DNA of 64,000 nucleotides, from positions 1 to 64,000 of the forward strand of contig NW_026516697.1 of assembly GCF_025766255.1 (NCBI RefSeq), in the 5' to 3' direction. The translations under genes were made by a program, and so were the position numbers. This document shows positions 35,246-48,011 of the stretch, in pieces. The notes under the pieces were generated by a model that saw nothing but the letters and a program-made list of their open reading frames with translations, ran no database searches and was not told the DNA's origin. Numbering within the stretch: the first letter of the stretch is position 1; every line of letters begins with the position of its first letter. This DNA is from Zychaea mexicana. Lineage: Eukaryota; Mucoromycota; Mucoromycetes; Mucorales; Lichtheimiaceae.

Positions 35246-36275
35246 TTACTCTTCTTCTTCATCGCTTTCTTCTACTTCCTGTTCTTCTTGCTGTTGTTGT
35301 TGTTGTTGTTGCTGCTCACCAACAACGCGGGCCAAAATCCGAGCCTTCATAGCCGTGAAGTAGGCACGGGCGAGGTCGTCCATGCCGTCCATGGGAGTCG
35401 CCATGATCTCCTGGTCAGCTATTTGAGCGAGAGCAGCAGATCGTTCTCGTGAGAGAGCGAGCTGCTCACGCTCAATAGCCAACGACTCGGCACGCATCTT
35501 CTCCCACTGGTTATTGTCGGTGGCCTGGCGCTTAGCCTGTTTGCGGCCAATCGGTCGGCTATGGCCATCGTCGTCATCGTCAACGTCGTCGTTTTCCTCG
35601 CCATCACTGCCATTGGTAGTGGCGGCAGCAGGTCTTCTTCTTCTTCTTGTACTTCTTTCGGTCTGGCTGCGCCACTTTTCTGCATACCGGAGAACCTTCC
35701 AGCAGTGTTCCAGTTTGAAGCCACTGCTGCCGTGCTTCTGCCGGTACAGGCTCTTGGCTGCTGCAATCTTCAGGTAAAATAAGATTATATTGATAGTAAG
35801 GAGATGTTTTCTTTATTTAGCATTACGTACAATAAAAACAGAAACACTTCAAGAGTACTAGTTACTATAAATTTACCTGATCATCTGGGGTCGTGCCACT
35901 GGCATTTACTCTTTCGATTTGAGCCAAGCAAGCACAGAACTTTGAAACTTTGGGGTGAATGACACCCCAACGGTTCATCAACGCGCCAGCGTTGCGCTCG
36001 ACAGCGTTGTTGGCATCCTGGCGGCGAGACCCGAATTCAGAGTGGATTCGATCCCATAGACGCGAGGCAGTCTGGTCGCTCCCGTCGATAGGATCGACCG
36101 AGACGTTGAGCCACGAGGCGCACAAATCTTCGTCCTCGTCTTCCGTCCAGTTACGACCACGGGTGGTAGGGGGACGGGAAGTAGAGTTAATAGTGGTGGT
36201 TGGTAAGGAGGAGGAGGAGGAGGCTTCCGAAGATGAGGGAAGGGACTCGCGAGGGGTGTTGTTGTTGTTGCTCAT
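35246..36275 (-). CDS. PIF/Harbinger partner protein (Myb/SANT-like, NAM-associated C-terminus)
   Basis: Two exons (36275-35877, 35767-35246) join as TPDDQ|IAAAKSLYRQKHG. After a Ser/Thr-rich start comes a trihelix-like region (RGRNWTEDEDEDLCASWLNV to NAGALMNRWGVIHPKVSKFC), then GFKLEHCWKVLRYAEKW. This is followed by an acidic segment, GRKQAKRQ, a coiled coil and a glutamine run ending in Asp/Glu. The F.LEHCW.VLR and GRK.AK signatures are those of the second protein of plant-type Harbinger elements, which binds element ends and helps bring the transposase into the nucleus. The gene is convergent with the transposase, 124 bp apart. Confidence 0.88.
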
Positions 36276-36430
36276 TTTACACAGGAAAAAAAGATTGACG
36301 GAAAGAACAGAAAGATCACAAGAAAATTTTTTAGCGAGTCTATCAAAGTCTGTCAACTTTGGCAGACAATGTGTCCGACAATAGCTATCCTTTAATTTCA
36401 CTAGTTATTTTGGCGAGTCCGCTGTAGCTA

Positions 36431-37874
36431 TATGTATATCCCAATGTATTTGTCCCGATTCTGTAATTGGACTATTGTATGAATATGAACCATTTTATAT
36501 GGAACTTTTGAATACACTCTTACTTTAAAAACTCACAAATGAATTGGTACTATTACTATCACAAAAATAAAGGTGCTCAAATAGGCCTGTTGGTAAGCAC
36601 TGAGCAAACTGCTGTACATGCCCTTACTTTGGGACGAATACATCTCTCTCTCACATCCGAAGAAATAGAAAGATTCCAACTTAACAGAACATAGCTATAT
36701 CGGAACATATGCTACGTTTGCCTCGTCGACTTTCGTCGTTACGTTTCGTCATCAAGAAACAACAATCATGGCAAGTATATAACTAGACACTTTGTTATCT
36801 CAATAACGCATTTGTCCATTTTACAGCAGCCAAAGTATAAGTATTTGCTTATTGTAATGAAATGCGAATGTATTTTCATGATAGCATATCGAGAATGTTT
36901 GAATGTTTTTCTGCTTGCCATCCGCGGCCAATGAGTAGATCTACTCGTATGTATAGCGTAGACCATTGCACCCTCTGAAACCTATCGCAGCGTCTGTCTA
37001 TTTATCTTGGATTCGTGGACAATCGTGGGTTCATTTTCCACATCCGAGAAAGATACAAGAGTATTAATTTAATCACCCTTTGGCACAGCATCCGCCTATT
37101 CGAGCCCGTATCCATTCTTGAGCAGGTTGGAGCGCACTAATGAATTGTCTTTTTGTCTATACAGAGAACGATCGATTTCGCGCATTCCCAACCTTCTCAA
37201 ACAACTGTGAAAATTGCGCACATTTAAGTGTGCCACAACTAGTACAGCTGATACTTACGTTGTTGAATTTGTGCACCATGGTTCCCCAGCCGAGGCGAAC
37301 AGCAAGTAAAAATAATTTTATTTCGACGGGATGACTGTGTAGTATACATTCTTTATATGTATACAGTGTGTCGGGATTCGTTGGTTCAACATCTTATTAT
37401 CCGGTTATAGTTTGTACTTGACTAGTCCACACTTTCAACTGACCTTGAGGTTTGACATTAACGGGGGTCCACTGTAAAAAATAAATCAGACATTCTATTT
37501 GGTTTGTATATTCAAGGCTCCACGCAACAAAGTTTCTGTTTTACTGTTCATATATAGATGTGTATCAATGATTATGACAAAAGTTTCTCTTTTTTTTTGT
37601 TCCTTGTTCAGATGGGTGGGGAATAGAAGAAAAACTACAGGATTGAACATGTGAAATCAATAGTTAAAGGGGTTAGAAGAAAGAGGATTGGTGGAGGAGA
37701 GACGGGCAGAGCAAATCAAGTGTGGGTAATAAATATAAGTATAATATCAGTGCTGGTGAGTTAATTAAAGAAGAAAAACTGTTTGAATGATGAGTTTGCG
37801 CTGAGAAGAGTATATGTTTGGGAGCGAGGGTTGGGTGGGTGATAGTTAAAGATAAAGTAGTAATAGAGTTGTTT
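36431..37874. other. Intergenic region downstream of the LRG1-like gene
   Basis: About 1.4 kb without a supported gene. GA-rich stretches occur near 37640-37700. Confidence 0.5.
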
Positions 37875-40800
37875 CTAACGCGGACTAAGAACAGCAGCCG
37901 TGACGGAGTGTGGCATCGTAGTAGTAATTGGAAGAGGGGTGGGCGGTGATACTACAGCTGCTGAGCTACCGTTGCTGGTGGTGGTGGTGGTGGTGAAGGG
38001 GGTAGTAGGTGGCTGTAAGTCCACTGGGGATGATGAGAGTTCGTTTTGATATGGTTGATGATGATGATGATGCTGATGATGATAGTTTGATGCAGGCTCT
38101 GCCGGCTTATTGATTATGTTGATAGCTGCTGGTGACGAGTGCTGCCGGGTCGGCATCGATGGAAACTGGTCGTCAGGGAAGCGCATCTTTTTGAGTTTCA
38201 TCACCACTTCACATTTCCTCAAGATATCCCGTGCACTTGCTTCCATATCATCTTCACCATAGGACAAGCTTTGCAGTGGCATGACAATATCTTCAGGAAC
38301 CTACACACACACACACACACACACACATTTTAAAACACCCGTCTCTCGTTTATTTGTATCCCTTCTAGTTGTAAGAAAACAAGGCTTACCGTGCATAACT
38401 CTTCTTGGTATTGAAGGAGAAGATGTACTGCTTCAATGGAAGCAAACGAATCGTCCTTGGCAGGATCTTTTCCTTTAGTGTAGAGTACATTTGGTGCCAG
38501 CACAGTTGCAATATTATGCAAAGTCATTTTGCTTCCAGAGCCTTCAGCGGTTTGTGCAAAGGTGGCTACCCACTTTAAAAATAAGAACAGGACTTCGAGG
38601 GTATCACGATTGGGTTTTGGCAGCAAACAGCATGCAAGATGAAGTGCCCGCTTCTTGTCTTCTGCTGATTTGAGCCCTGGATATCAACAGTTTGTAAAGC
38701 GTCTTTTAGGTTTTTTTTTTCCTCGTTTTTCCATCTGATACGGTCTGAACTGACAAAGAGAGAAACTTACTGTGTACAGTTGTAAAGAGCTTGTGCAGCT
38801 TAAACGTGAGTAAAGGCTCCGGCAGCTCGCGCAGAAACTTTTTGGTCAACGCAGCCACTTGAATAGGCCCTTCGCTCATCAATTGTACAGTTGCAGGATT
38901 GCTGTCGATTTCTTCAATGATCTCTTTGAGTCGTCGGATATTGCCATTCTTACGGAACACGCCTTCGACAGACATATCTTTTTCCAAAGATACGAAAGTT
39001 AGATGATATGCCATTGTACTAACTTCTTCTTTGTATTACGTACCCATTTGTCGCATAGCAGCAATGCTGTCGTCAATAAACGTTGGGATTCGAATACGAC
39101 TTGGACCTGCACCTAAATTCGAATGTGTCCCACTCTTTTCGACGAGATGGTCCAAAGGTACACCGAATGTACCCTCTAATAAAAACATAGGTTCAGCTTA
39201 GGAATCTATCCAACTCTAAAAAAAAGAAAAAGACCCATCGATGTGCACACTACCTTTTGGTGGTTTTTTATTGCCTCCGGTTTTTAGACTCGTGACAAAT
39301 TTACCCCACAAGGTAGGATTCTTCTTGTCGTCAATCAAATCAGCCAGCTCCTCGAGAGTGAAATGCTCTCTCATTAGCTCCTCGAGGTAGAGTACGGCAA
39401 TGTGCTTGACCATAAAGTGGTTGAGTGCACTGAGTTCGGCGAGATAACTTGATTTGCCAATCGGCTTGATCTTTTCATAGCTCTGTGTGCGCGCACGTGT
39501 AGGTGGTGTGTCGATGACGGGTTCTTGCGGAGCAACAATGCCGCCCCCAGTTACTACTGTTGATGCTGCTGCTGGTGATGATGATGATGATGGAGAAGTA
39601 GTAGCAGCAGCAGTAGCAGTGGTGGCTCTGCCGACGTCCAAAGAATGACACTCATCGGCCGCGTGGAGATCGGATGCAGCAGCCGCGGTTGTTGTTTCAC
39701 CAGATCCATTGGCAATAAACGCGCTCGTCGGACTTGGAGTCTCCATCAATGTCGATCGTTTTGCCACACGGTTGGAGTCGGTCATTTTGCGCTTCATGTG
39801 GGTGGACTTCATGCGCTTGATATCGCCCAGGTTGATTTTCTCTTGGACCTTTTCGCCTTCCGAGTATGATTTGGTCCGGGTGTCGTGTGCCAGCTTGCCT
39901 GGTGGAGTGTTGTTGTTATTATCAATCCCGGGACTCGGGTCCTGGATGGATTTGTTGTTTGTGGAATCAACTATTTTCGCCCAAAGCAAATAAATCAAAT
40001 TAAGTTGATCACAGCAATAAACTTGTCATTTGCCCTGTTCCCCCCCCCCGCCCCTGAAATCACGGCTTCCCAAGTGGCACGCCCTGATTTTCTACTCGGA
40101 GCAACTGCTATACCTGAAACATTGAGCAACATGTACAGACGACGGTGAGAGTAGCGCAACAGGAATGAGAATTGCTGTAGTTGGGAGACATGCTCAAAGC
40201 CTTGCTCATAGTATCCTACAGTCGCATTGTCGTTGTCTCCACAATGGCTACATAATAACGTCGAATCCTTGGGGTCACAGTACGCCTTTTGGTACTCGTC
40301 TCGAAGCGGAAGGCAGCATTTGGCACATGCAAAGCACCTGTCGTGCCAGCGTCTGTGAGCATGCCGGAAACATTCGTCATCGCACGTCTTTTGGCAGAAA
40401 TGGCAGATATCTGACGTCAGTGGTGAATCGAGATCGGCAGAGGTGTATCGTTGCTTGTTGGCTGACTCGACCAGTTGGCTCAAGAAGCGGCTGATGCCAG
40501 ATGACTCTTTTTGCTTTGTTTCCTATAAATAACAGTGGGTCGTGTGTCAGATGAGAAAGAGAGAGAAAGAGACGAGGACGTGTATCGTATGACACATACA
40601 CACATTGAAGATGCTTAAAAGGAAAGAGAAAGGGGGATATGCTTTCCCTGTTCAACTTACCAATCTGAGAGCAGCAGTTAGACTGATACGAATCAGCACT
40701 TTTAAATAATGGGCCAGACCAGTGACGAGAGACAACAATTCCTCGGTAATTCCCATCCGGCGAAGACCCGTTTCCTGGGTCTGTGAGAGCAGCGAAAAAA

Positions 40801-42365
40801 AGTTGATGATCTTCTTGCACAATAGTCTGGACTCCCGTTCGTGATGGAACTCCGCCTTGGGCGAATGTTGAGCAATAGCATGATGTTGTGCCACCAAGTC
40901 GTCAATGGCACCGAACAATACTTCCACATGCGTAACAAAGTAGTCCGCCATCCTCAGTCCTTCCAGGTAGCTTCCGCCGGAGACATGGAGAAGCATATCC
41001 GAGATACATGCGGCCGCGGATTCTAACAAGTAGCCACACATCATCACACGTTGTTTCAATAAGCGTTATTGCCCGTGGAGCGGAGAAGTAAGTAAAACCA
41101 AAAAAAAAGTCGTGTGTCTCTCTTGATCGTGTGTTCAAGTAGACTTTTTACCTTCAAAAGCAGAAAGAACTGTCCAAATCCGGTAAACCTTGTCCTCCAT
41201 GGCCACCTGAGCTTCCCGTAATTCATCCATCGTCATTTTGGTAACACCTGCTGTACGAAAATCACGAATGTCCAACGTTCAAGTAAAAAGTGTGTGAATG
41301 TGTTTTAGAAAAGAGACAATGATGATGATTCATGCGCGCGTCGTTGTCAAGGAGAAAAGAAGAACTTGATTTACCACCGTGATCATGATGTCCTAGGCCT
41401 TCGCTACTGCCATTGTCCTCGTCGAGCGATTGGGCCACTTTAACGTTCCAGAACTACAGGCAAACAGCAGCTTTAATATCAGCAACCTGCACTGCCACCG
41501 AATAGAACAAGATTACCCTCTCTCTCTCTCTCTGCCCTGTTGATTTGATTACCTTGTGGATCATATAACATTCAGGATGCCAGTGTTCATCCACGTTGTT
41601 TCGATTGATTTCGACGAATTGCTTCAGGATAGCGGTCCTACAGCCGGAACATTTAATGGCAAACTTGACCGAATAGTGGTAGTGGCAGTAGACGTTATCT
41701 TGATGCTCATAATACGAATCGGAAGGGCCAAGAACGACCGAGCAAGCGTGGCAGCAAAAATGTTCCAAGTGGAACTTTTTGCCTACTGCTGTAATGTAAG
41801 GGCCTCGTAACGCCTCGCCACAGCTCTCACAAACGAGACTCAGTCGTCGAAAGTAGTCTCGTTCACACAATGGTCTTTGCACACCTCCGTCATGCGAAAT
41901 GGGAAAGAAGCGAGAAGCCACTGGTTTGTTGCAGTCCTATAGAGTAGTAGTAGAATAATAAGGGGAGCGCGCGGGGAGGGGGGGGGGTTAGTTGTGTTGA
42001 GGAGAGGGTATAAATATAACAACAAACAACAAAGAAAAAAAAGACAATATCAGAAAAAGCAAGGTTCTTTTGGTTGATTGTAACAGCAAAGTGTATGTAT
42101 TTTTGTGTGTGTGTGTGTGCACTCTCTTGTTGGAGATATATATATTTGCATAGCAGGGAGTGTTACGTACAATACAGCTAAAGCAACCCCAATGGAACGT
42201 GCCGTCAAGTGCACGCACAAATTCCCCATCGAGCGATTGGTGACATGCAGTGCAGACAAGGTCTGATGGAGGAGTGGTGGAGGGTGTCGTCGTCGTCGTT
42301 GTCGTTGTTGATGGTTGTAACTGATCACACTGAGCGTCGTCGGATGAGCACTCGCGCGGTGTCAT
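37875..42365 (-). CDS. LRG1: LIM-domain Rho GTPase-activating protein, Lrg1 type
   Basis: Eleven exons (42365-42171, 41936-41553, 41453-41375, 41247-41152, 41022-40661, 40522-40114, 39970-39254, 39175-39044, 38977-38771, 38676-38390, 38300-37875) join in one frame to 1097 residues. LIM domains start at about C38, C101, 157 and 412 (for example CHFCQKTCDDECFRHAHRRW). A low-complexity linker precedes the RhoGAP domain at about 749-955, whose arginine finger is R800 in EGVFRKNGN. The tail is His- and Thr-rich. Multiple LIM domains followed by RhoGAP is the arrangement of yeast Lrg1, which turns off Rho1 and so restrains beta-1,3-glucan synthesis and the cell-integrity pathway. Symbol by family resemblance. 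Confidence 0.9.
38303..38328. repeat. (AC)n microsatellite in an LRG1 intron
   Basis: An uninterrupted AC run lies next to the acceptor of the last intron, so on the coding strand the polypyrimidine tract is replaced by a GT run. Confidence 0.95.
41519..41534. repeat. (CT)n microsatellite in an LRG1 intron
   Basis: A short perfect CT run lies in the intron after exon 2. Confidence 0.9.
42104..42119. repeat. (GT)n microsatellite in LRG1 intron 1
   Basis: Eight GT units. Confidence 0.9.
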
Positions 42366-43966
42366 TTATGGATATAGGGTGGGGAGAAATGAAAGCAAGT
42401 TTTTATATTTTTTTCAGGGTAGTGGGTTGGAAAGAGAACGAGGGGAAGTTGGCAGAGAGAAAGTGAAAACGAGAGAAAGAGAGAGAGAGAGAGTAAGAAA
42501 GAATATAAGGAACGAAGGGAAGGGGATAATAAGAGAGTGTGAGTATATGGAAAGAAAGAGCAGTTGGTTGCATTCAGAGTTACCGGATTCATTTTACTCC
42601 GCGATAAATTCTTTCACAACAACCCTGTTGCTTCACCATTGAGCCAGCAATGCGGTATGGTAGCTAACTATTAACAGTAGCAGCAGCAGCAGCAAGTAGT
42701 TGTAGGTCATATTGCATGAAAACGTCAATAGGAACCCACGACTGTCTCTGTGACGACGCGGGGCACCTGGATCGTTAAAATAAGCTTGTATACCGCAAAC
42801 GGCATTTATTTTATTTTTTGATGGATGAATTGATGCGCCACACACTTCAGAAATAGCTATTTTTATCAATTCGCGTAAAAAAACCAACAAGAAGCGCACA
42901 TGACAGTCGTTCGTCATTTGACACTCTATTTCTTTTAAATGTAGCGCAACTGTTTTCGATGAACTTCTTTCATGATCACCGAGCTTCTATGACTACAACC
43001 GTTATCTAGTAAGCCTTTTTCTGGATAGGATCGACAGGCACAACCAACCAACCAAAAAAGAACTTTAGAATTGTATATAAAGCTTTACTCTGTTACTACT
43101 ACTACTAACGTATCAAGAGTGCGTGCTTGGGGTTGCACAACAGCCCATTATTTAGTAGATCAACAAATTCCCCCAATTTTATCGGCAGCTGAAAGTCCCA
43201 ACATGGCTAGGTATCCGTAACCATAGAAATGGCACCCTCTCGCTTACTAGGCAACAGCAAAAAGTTTTCTGGAATCCTGTTCTATGCACTGTAAGATATT
43301 GCAAACGTGACCTTATCTGGGTCCTGCAATAATATCTGTGAACATGTCCTTCATTTAACTTTTGATATTGCTAATGATTCTCGTTCTGCTGCTATTGGCG
43401 TTATAGCTACTCAATAATAATCTCGGTAATTTGTGATTTTAAGCGTATTAACCGTAGCCAAAAGAAACTTGGCCATCGTTTTTATAGGGCTTTGATTTGC
43501 AGCATGGCTCATAAGATGGTGCTGCATTGACTGGGACTTTCGTTCGTCGTTGTTATATGACACATCAATGCAGCTACATTAAGAAAATAGTCAAATGATG
43601 TCATTGCGATGATCAAGCTCAATGAGCCATGTGTGTAACCTCCAAATTATATTAATTCGCAGGACCATAGACGACGCACTTGACAGATTGTCGTTTTTGC
43701 GTCTACCTTATCATGTGTATGTGCCTCAGTTATTGCTTGGTCCCTGCATTGTACATAGTATGCGCTGTGACAATATTACATTATGCAAGCAAGATTACGG
43801 TTCTATAGTGTATCGCTGTGTCGTAATTCTGCCGGACAATCAAAAGCATACAAGTACAAGTGTCATGTGCACTTTAAGGTTTTTTTTCTTTTTTATACAC
43901 ACAGGAAAAGGTAATTGTATCTTTTTACATATTTACACAAAGCACAGATTTAGTATTCTTTTATAT
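42366..43966. promoter_or_regulatory. LRG1 upstream region
   Basis: These 1.6 kb lie between the LRG1 start and the stop of the next upstream gene, both on the minus strand. The region holds a GA-rich stretch (about 42455-42500) and an AGC run (42676-42693). No coding exon could be supported. The GA-rich tract directly before the start is probably 5' UTR. Confidence 0.4.
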
Positions 43967-46414
43967 CTACCATCCTTCTAGTTCTGCAATATCTGTGCCA
44001 TCACCAAATAGATCATCAAACTCCTCGTCACTAAAGCGCGGGATGTCAGTGCCATCACCAAAGATCTCGTCGAACTCTTCATCACTAAAGTTCTGAATAT
44101 CATCACCCCAATCCGATGGATTTTCCTTTTCTGTCTCGCATTTCGCTTGCAGACCTCGATTCCATAATCCTAGTAATAATAACCATCGTCAGCAACAATT
44201 AAACTTGCTTGTAGAACCTCTTTTTCCTTCATGTATGTTATTCACCTATCGATGGCTCCTTTCGCTTGACGGATAAAGCAGAGAAATCCGGTTTTGTTTG
44301 GGTCAAACTTCTTCCTACTGTCACCACGGGTCTGGTGCGTGATTGCATAGCTCCTCGCATTGCCAATAAACATTGATATTGAGATGGAGTTGAATCCTAT
44401 CAATGCCCCAAAAAATAAACATGAATAAAAATTAGGGTTAGTGGGTTTCACAAAGAGCATGCCATGCATGAACGAATGTCATCCATTCGTTCTCGCCCTG
44501 AACATCTATACATATACTTACCATCCAGCTTTCTGTTGATGTCATACTATCCGCTAAGCTTATCCAATCCAACGCCTTTGCACATGAGGATATATCGTCG
44601 CTGTCAAAATATTTGGGTATATTCGCGTATAAAAACGCCTGAAACGTACTCGAATCAACTGGTAGCAAATCGAATGTTTGTTCTGGTGGAGATTCGAGTC
44701 GTCCTTGTAGATCGCGTTTTGCATAAAGTACTTTTCCTATTGCATGAAATAGATCCAATGGCGCCCCTCTTTAAGAAAAGTGAGTACGAAATCAAATTGG
44801 AAGGGATAGGGTTGTACAATAAGAGTAAAGTCTTTTCTTTGTTTTATACCTATGTTGTGCTTGGGTAAGTGTATCATCCTCTTGAAGATCTTCTTCTCGT
44901 CTCCGTTTTGCTGGAACTACTACATCGGATGGTGAAGTGGGTATACAGTGGAATTGAAGCATGTTGATCGCATTTCGAATGTCTCCACGGGAAAGTTCTG
45001 CAATATGTGTCAGGCGGTTTTTGGATAATTTATGGCCAGTGCGTCGATATTCGTTGTCTTGTATAGCAGATAGTATTTTCTCAATGTTCTTTGGAGTGAT
45101 AGGGTTAAATCTATCTCGAATTATTATTAAGCTATGAATGCAGACATAGTCGTTATATACAACACGACGTTCTTCCCCCCCCCTCCTCTCGCGCGCTATC
45201 TCAAACCAAGCGTGGCTACTCACTCAATCACAGTGCACTGAGGGCTGGCAACAAAAGCTGGAGGCAGGATATCACGAACGTTCGTGAGCCGGGTTTCGTT
45301 GTTGTTTGCATCCCACCACCTACTTGTGCTGTCCGTTTGCATCCATGCTTCGCTGACAACGATAACCAGCAAAAACGGCTGTGTGTTGTTTTGTAAATGA
45401 TACACAATCAGTTCGTGAAATCGTGCTTTGACAGCTTCCGAGGTCAGATCCGGTATATCGTCGAGTAATATGATTCGTCGCTGTCGATTGCTGCTTTCAG
45501 CAGATGATGAATCGTTCGGATCGCTCAGAGGCTGTAATTGTGTAGCGCGTATTAAAAAGTTTTCAAACTTGGTCATGCCGGATTCATATTCTAAACAATG
45601 ATTCCCTCGTTCTATGAGTATCTCCCGCCACAAACCATCGTTGTTGTACACCCAATAGAATAGACTGCCCGCAGTGGTGTTTACCTTGACCGAATACATA
45701 CTGCTCCGTACTTGTAGCACTCCATTCGACAACTGTATAGCGTTGTGACTTTGCGATAGTTCGAATTGTTGTGCTTTTGCCGCAGCCTGCCGGACCACTC
45801 AACACGAGGCACTATATACGTGTGCAAATAGTTTGAGTTATATACTGCTGATCGTCGCTGGCAATCTTTCAAACACGCTCCAAGAAACTCACGTTGCATC
45901 GACCCGGTGGTGTACCGATTGCCGAAGTTTGGATACACGCGTTGACATCTTTAAGTTTTCTCGAATGGATAGCTAAATCTTTCTATACATATTACACAAA
46001 AAAGAGGGGGCGGTCAGGAACAAAAAAAAAGGCATAAACTTGGCAGTCGCCTATTCTACTGTTTCACCTCTAACCTCATTTCTCGGTTCGTATTTATCCA
46101 CCCAAAGCTGATCTGTGTGTAAAGTGTATTGATCAATTTAAAGTCTTTTTTTTTCTGAATGTAATGGATTGCGTATTACTCTAGAAGGCAAAAAAAGTTA
46201 TTACCAGTGATTGTCGGATCGACGTCCAATCGATTAGCACCAGCAGAAGCTGCTGTTGCTGTTGTTGAGGGCCGTTTTCCTTTGCGTTGCTGCTGCTGCG
46301 TTGAATATGCTGGAAGCACAAATTGCTAAAAGTACTCGTGAGTTATTTTGGTATAAGGTGAGTCAAGTTCTTTGGAGATCTTTTGGGAATTCATACATCG
46401 TAAAAGGGATCCAT
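43967..46414 (-). CDS. RAD17: Rad17/Rad24-type checkpoint clamp-loader subunit
   Basis: Ten exons (46414-46397, 46325-46205, 46112-46075, 45982-45893, 45811-45685, 45611-45224, 45110-44850, 44768-44522, 44396-44246, 44169-43967) join in frame to 547 residues. DQLWVDKYEPRNEKDLAIHSRKL is the conserved N-terminal Rad17 box. Walker A is SGPAGCGKST (K101) and Walker B ILLDDIPDL (D182-D183). FNPITPKNIEKIL, then LSRGDIRNAINMLQF is the sensor-2 region. LFHAIGKVLYAKR and ESPPEQTFDLL are the family-specific lid motifs. The protein replaces RFC1 in the complex that loads the 9-1-1 clamp at DNA damage. The 18-nt first exon (MDPFYD) is a prediction. The C-terminus carries a duplicated acidic motif. At 547 residues it is shorter than many homologues. 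Confidence 0.9.
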
Positions 46415-48011
46415 TTGCTTTGTGTGTGCAGAAAAAGCAATTTTGAATAACAGTCAACGCTCTGTGTTTAATTATATTTGTCCCTTTTAAGCTATCAATG
46501 CAAAATCATATGCTATACGACTTTAGTATATGGCTACATACTCCTCGCAGCATGTAGTCAGCACTATGGCAAGGATTATAAGTAAAAGAGGGGAAGTGTT
46601 AGAAATGAAAAAGTATTTCACTCAATTTCTATGATAAAGACAAAAGAGAAAAAACCCGGCTAAGCTAACAACATTTGTATATGGTTGTCTTAACCGAACT
46701 GTACGGCCTTCAAAAACTTAACGAGCCCATATTTTGCTGACCACGTACTTCTTCTGTTATTTTGACTTCTTGCAGTCCATTCTAATAAAGCAAAAAGAGA
46801 TAGACTGTAGGTACTAAATGAACACCCAAAGGTGTTCTATATATAAATCATATTTCTGTCGCATATCTTGAGCGTTGCCAGTAATACAAAACATCTTTTC
46901 AGTTTAAAACTGATCATCCCACGTATCATATTTGGTATATTGTTGCTGTTAGACCATTTCTTAAACAATGTACAAATAACTCAATGCAATGGCTATTATA
47001 TATAAATTCCAAAATCTTACTTTCCACACGCTATATTGGCAGTTAGAACTGTAGCTTTATCTCTGTGGATGAGTTTGCTGTCTATCTGCCGCACAATCAA
47101 ACATAATACAGCCTCATGTCTTTACATTTGATGCATTAAGGGTTATCCATTGGCAGTCCTCTAGCAAGAGGTTCATGATGAAAGCTATTAAAGTTTTGAG
47201 ACACAAGAGCGATAATATGTTGTAGAGTAAGGTGGAGATCATCGTTCGCTTGTCGACTAGTAGGCTCCAGGTGATCCCCTAGAGATGGTCGATAAGCTAA
47301 ACACTTTTACCTTATGAAGGTGATGACATTAGTGCATTTTTGTTACGTACTATGAATATACGTTCGACATTCGCGTATCTGAAATACGAGACGGCTTTCT
47401 CATTATATAGTTTTTCCTCGTTTAGCTTTTGCTTTGAGACGCGCATCACTGCATCAGAGATAAGGTCCACATAGCAGACTCTGATGATATTACACAGCGA
47501 TGCGTCGCCAGTAGAGGCTATGACAAATTTTTCTCTTGACAACACGCGGTTATTATCAATTGTTGGGTTGCTAAATAGTACGAATGGAGTTTTGACATGG
47601 ATACAACTGCGGTCATGATTTTCATGTCATCTGATCCTACTCATGATTTGCTATGGTCGACATGTCGTTTGTGTTGCAGCTGCAATGTTAAACACCTGCC
47701 TCTAAAAAGAAAATATAAATAAGAATCCAGGCATTTTTCAGTAAAAACCTTGTCTTTTGTAAAACAGTGGACATTATTTTGATGAAGTGGATGTTAATTT
47801 TGTCGTACGATTTTGTAAGGAGCAAGAACTAGTTGCTCGCCAAAAGCAATCGCCTTTGTTGGTTGGCATAGCAAGCACGCGCGATACGTCATCAATTTGA
47901 AGCGGGGTTTTGGAGTAAACACAAGGGAGACGACCGACCCAATTTTTTCTTTGCGAGTAACAAAAAAAAAACAGCGCCTCTCTATAAACCTCCCCCACTC
48001 TCCTCTCACAA
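46415..48011. promoter_or_regulatory. Shared upstream region of RAD17 and QCR2 (divergent genes)
   Basis: No supported gene. A minus-strand open frame of 77 codons (47312-47545) has no recognisable motif. Near QCR2 there is a CCAAT at 47939-47943, the kind of box bound by HAP-type activators of respiratory genes in fungi, and a pyrimidine-rich leader just before the ATG. Confidence 0.4.

Larger units (their letters stand above)
33407..36430. mobile_element. PIF/Harbinger DNA transposon, apparently autonomous
   Basis: Imperfect terminal inverted repeats share CAGCGGACT (33416-33424) and AGTCCGCTG (36416-36424) followed by AGCTAAA or CGCCAAA-type sequence. Extra copies of the motif occur inside the left end (33461-33530). 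Two convergent genes, the transposase and a Myb/NAM-associated partner, are both open after splicing, which is the complete set for this superfamily. The 3-bp target duplication could not be settled, so the outer limits are good to about 10 bp. Confidence 0.85.

Noticed and set aside
42628..42650. tRNA A-box-like sequence (TGGCTCAATGG) on the minus strand
   Set aside because: No B box of GGTTCRA type at the right distance and no cloverleaf pairing. A chance match.
47312..47545. 77-codon minus-strand frame as a gene
   Set aside because: No motif, no convincing neighbouring exons, and it lies in a promoter region.
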